This document shows, piece after piece, positions 6,708-8,253 of a DNA stretch of 8,253 bases. The notes under the pieces were generated by a model. It was not told the origin of the DNA. It made no database searches and worked only from the letters and a program-made list of their open reading frames with translations. The stretch comes from Burkholderiaceae bacterium (GTDB lineage Bacteria > Pseudomonadota > Gammaproteobacteria > Burkholderiales > Burkholderiaceae), in contig JAGOEY010000068.1 in the NCBI GenBank assembly GCA_017997515.1, positions 1 through 8,253 of the forward strand. Reading direction: 5' to 3'. Each line of letters starts with the position of its first letter. Position 1 is the stretch's first letter. Both the position numbers and the translations under genes were made by a program.

Positions 6708-7532
6708 ATGACCCTACTCGCCATCATTTTGTCCACTCTGGCTGCGGGTATCGGCAGCGTGTGGGTTGCACACATGCTGATGGGTTTGGGCGTGAACAGC
6801 CGCACGGGTGTGGGGCCGCAGCATCTTTTGAGCCTGGCTGCGGGGGCTTTGCTGGCAACCGCCTTTATGCATTTGCTGCCGGAGGCGTTTGAAAGCCAGG
6901 CCGACGCGCACCATCTTTTTGCCGTTTTGCTGGGTGGCCTGGTGTTTTTCTTCCTGCTCGACAAAGCCGAGTTGTGGCACCACGGGCACGAACACCACGA
7001 CCATGGTGCCGCACATGCGGTGGAACATGCACACGATGGACATGAACACCATGAACATGGCCATCATGTACACCCCCGTACGGGTGGTGCTTGGGCCGTG
7101 CTGACGGGTGACAGCGTGCATTGTTTTGGCGATGGCATCCTCATCGCCTCCGCATTCATGGCTGACATGCGCCTGGGACTGACGGCCGCGATTGCGGTGC
7201 TGGCCCACGAGGTGCCCCACCACATGGGTGACCTGGCAGTGCTGCGCCAGAGTTCAGCCAGCCGCCGCGCGGCCCTGTTCAAGGTGTCGCTGGCCGGCTC
7301 GGTAACCGCACTGGGCGGCATCGTGGGCTACTTTCTGGTGGGGCAACTCCACGACTGGTTGCCATTCTTCCTGGTCATTGCATCCAGCAGCTTTATTTAT
7401 GTGGCGCTGGCGGACCTGATTCCCCAGTTGCAAAAGCGGCTGACGGCTGTGCAGACCGCGGCCCAGATTGCGTGGCTGGCTGTGGGTATTACAGCCGTGA
7501 CATGGGTCAGTGGCATGGCACACGCACACTGA
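6708..7532 (+). CDS. ZIP-family divalent metal transporter with His-rich loop
   Basis: Encodes 274 residues; expected in the inner membrane, importing zinc or a related divalent cation into the cytoplasm. Hydrophobic segments lie at about 4-27, 36-57, 68-86, 130-151, 156-180, 192-212, 218-238 and 252-270, close to the eight helices of the family. The loop at 91-122 has 16 His in 32 residues, the usual place for a metal-binding ZIP loop. The helix-4 motif is HCFGDG (138-143) and the helix-5 motif is HEVPHHMGD (167-175), related to the family HNxxDG and HExPxExGD. The frame is open back to 6573 and another ATG occurs at 6672, but the protein characteristic of the family begins MTLLAIILSTLAAGIGS, so 6708 is preferred despite a weak ribosome binding site. 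Exact metal specificity is not readable. The gene is divergent from the cyclase gene and 60 bp before the mliC-like gene. Confidence 0.9.
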   Translation: MTLLAIILSTLAAGIGSVWVAHMLMGLGVNSRTGVGPQHLLSLAAGALLATAFMHLLPEAFESQADAHHLFAVLLGGLVFFFLLDKAELWHHGHEHHDHGAAHAVEHAHDGHEHHEHGHHVHPRTGGAWAVLTGDSVHCFGDGILIASAFMADMRLGLTAAIAVLAHEVPHHMGDLAVLRQSSASRRAALFKVSLAGSVTALGGIVGYFLVGQLHDWLPFFLVIASSSFIYVALADLIPQLQKRLTAVQTAAQIAWLAVGITAVTWVSGMAHAH

Positions 7533-7592
7533 GCCGGGTTGTCGGCGACAGTGCTGCTATGCTGGCACACTGATTCTTTCACTGGAAAATCC

Positions 7593-8006
7593 ATGCGAAA
7601 TCTTGTGCTTGCCGCTGCTGTGTCTGCTCTTGTGGCGGCCTGCGCTGTGCCGTCATCTCCGGCCGCTTCCTCCGCGCCGTCGGCATCCCCCAGGTCGGTG
7701 GGTGAAATCCCCGGGCTGACCTGGAAGAGCCACACCGTGGTGTACCAGTGCCAGTCGGGCACCAAGCTGCAAGTGGCTTACCTGAACATGAAGAGTGGTG
7801 AGTCATTCGCGTCGCTGCACTACAACGGCAACACCGTCTTGCTGCAGTCGCGCCAGATGGCTTCGGGTGTGCGTTACATCGCCCTGGACGAGCAAAACAG
7901 CCTGCGCTGGACGACCAAGGGTAATGAAGGTTTCCTGGCATTTATGGCTGCGGACCATACCGCCAAAGAGCAGATACTGCTCAGTGATTGCAAAGCCACC
8001 GCCTGA
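7593..8006 (+). CDS. mliC: MliC-type lipoprotein, inhibitor of c-type lysozyme
   Basis: Encodes 137 residues. MliC proteins are outer-membrane lipoproteins that block host or environmental C-type lysozyme by inserting a loop into its active site. Residues 1-16 are a lipoprotein signal with lipobox VAAC (14-17). Ser/Ala/Pro-rich linker to about 36, then the MliC domain: VVYQC (49-53), KLQVAY, SGVRY (91-95), RWTTKGNEG (105-113) and a final C133, which probably bonds to C53. S91 and K109 are the likely counterparts of the conserved serine and lysine of the inhibitory loop; this assignment is inferred from motif alone. ATG 7593 is chosen over the in-frame ATG at 7539 because it starts the signal peptide and has TGGAAA 4 nt upstream. 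It is 60 bp from the ZIP gene, so it may be co-transcribed, and TATGCT at 7558-7563 could be a weak -10 of its own. An intrinsic terminator follows. Confidence 0.85.
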   Translation: MRNLVLAAAVSALVAACAVPSSPAASSAPSASPRSVGEIPGLTWKSHTVVYQCQSGTKLQVAYLNMKSGESFASLHYNGNTVLLQSRQMASGVRYIALDEQNSLRWTTKGNEGFLAFMAADHTAKEQILLSDCKATA

Positions 8007-8013
8007 CATCCAT

Positions 8014-8040
8014 GCCGTCATCCGACGGTTTTCTTTTTTT
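8014..8040 (+). terminator. Intrinsic terminator after mliC
   Basis: CCGTC (8015-8019) pairs with GACGG (8024-8028) across a 4-nt ATCC loop, with a possible G-U closing pair (8014/8029). It is followed by a T-tract interrupted by one C (8029-8040). It starts 8 nt after the mliC stop. The stem is short but GC-rich and the T-tract is long, so it should work in the plus direction. Confidence 0.85.
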
Positions 8041-8042
8041 AC

Positions 8043-8047
8043 AAGGA
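8043..8047 (+). promoter_or_regulatory. Ribosome binding site AAGGA of the LapA-domain gene
   Basis: AAGGA lies 6 nt before ATG 8054 and is the clearest Shine-Dalgarno in the window. It fixes the start of the next gene. It begins only 3 nt after the terminator T-tract. Confidence 0.75.
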
Positions 8048-8053
8048 AAAAAC

Positions 8054-8253
8054 ATGCGTTATGCCTACATCGCCTTGGTGGTTGTGTTGTCCGCGATTGT
8101 TGTGTTGTTCAAGTTCCAGAACCTGGACACCGTCACGGTATCCCTCTTCAACGCCAGCGTGACCATGCCGATATCGATCCTGGTCACGCTGGTGTATGTG
8201 TTTGGAGCCCTCACCGGTGGGGTGGTGTATTCGTTCCTGCGCGGCTCGATCCG
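8054..8253 (+). CDS. LapA-domain (DUF1049) inner-membrane protein, 3' end cut by window edge
   Basis: I read 66 complete codons from ATG 8054, open to the window edge. Two hydrophobic helices (about 3-20 and 42-62) bracket the polar strand segment KFQNLDTVTVSLFNASVTMP, with a Gly-rich second helix GALTGGVVY. This is the LapA/DUF1049 pattern (first helix, QN-x-VTV strand, proline, second helix). E. coli LapA works with LapB in controlling lipopolysaccharide synthesis; whether this protein does the same is unknown. In many proteobacteria lapA follows ihfB and precedes lapB. Here the upstream gene is mliC instead, so this may be a paralogue or a rearranged locus; the right-hand neighbour would decide. 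The family call is good, the specific symbol is not certain. Confidence 0.8.
   Translation, partial: MRYAYIALVVVLSAIVVLFKFQNLDTVTVSLFNASVTMPISILVTLVYVFGALTGGVVYSFLRGSI

Overview
The window is high-GC DNA from a beta-proteobacterium, most likely of the family Comamonadaceae (Rhodoferax/Polaromonas/Acidovorax type). This rests on the gene complement, the style of the protein sequences, and two repeat types that I recall from memory as common in that group. No database search was possible, so the taxonomic call is an inference. Nothing looks like a phage, plasmid, transposon or CRISPR region. It is a chromosomal housekeeping segment with some accessory sensing and metal genes.

Layout. (1) 1-1329, minus strand: a two-gene unit. 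A small exported DUF2782-type protein is followed, 18 bp later, by thrB (homoserine kinase), which runs off the left edge a few codons from its expected end. (2) 1330-1526: a divergent control region holding two back-to-back -10 elements, each exactly 6 nt from its start codon, and the first copy of a 102-bp dispersed repeat. (3) 1527-4340, plus strand: complete polA (DNA polymerase I) with all three catalytic modules intact. (4) 4341-4503: a convergent intergenic gap dominated by the second, inverted copy of the repeat. (5) 4504-6486, minus strand: a membrane-anchored diguanylate cyclase with three tandem PAS domains. (6) 6487-6707: a divergent control region with a good sigma70-like promoter for the next gene. 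(7) 6708-7532, plus: a ZIP-family metal transporter with a very His-rich loop. (8) 7593-8006, plus: an MliC-type lipoprotein (c-type lysozyme inhibitor). (9) 8014-8040: a strong intrinsic terminator. (10) 8054-8253, plus: the start of a LapA-domain (DUF1049) inner-membrane protein, cut by the right edge.

How the genes work together. The thrB / DUF2782 / polA neighbourhood matches the arrangement I recall in Pseudomonas, so it is an old syntenic block, although the three genes share no obvious pathway. The right half collects cell-envelope and environment-facing functions: c-di-GMP signalling, divalent metal transport, lysozyme defence and envelope assembly.

I found no wholly new system. The most interesting signals are non-coding: the pair of hairpin-rich inverted repeats bracketing polA, the apparently leaderless divergent promoters, a palindromic repeat-like insert inside the polA reading frame, and a terminator placed directly against the lapA ribosome binding site.
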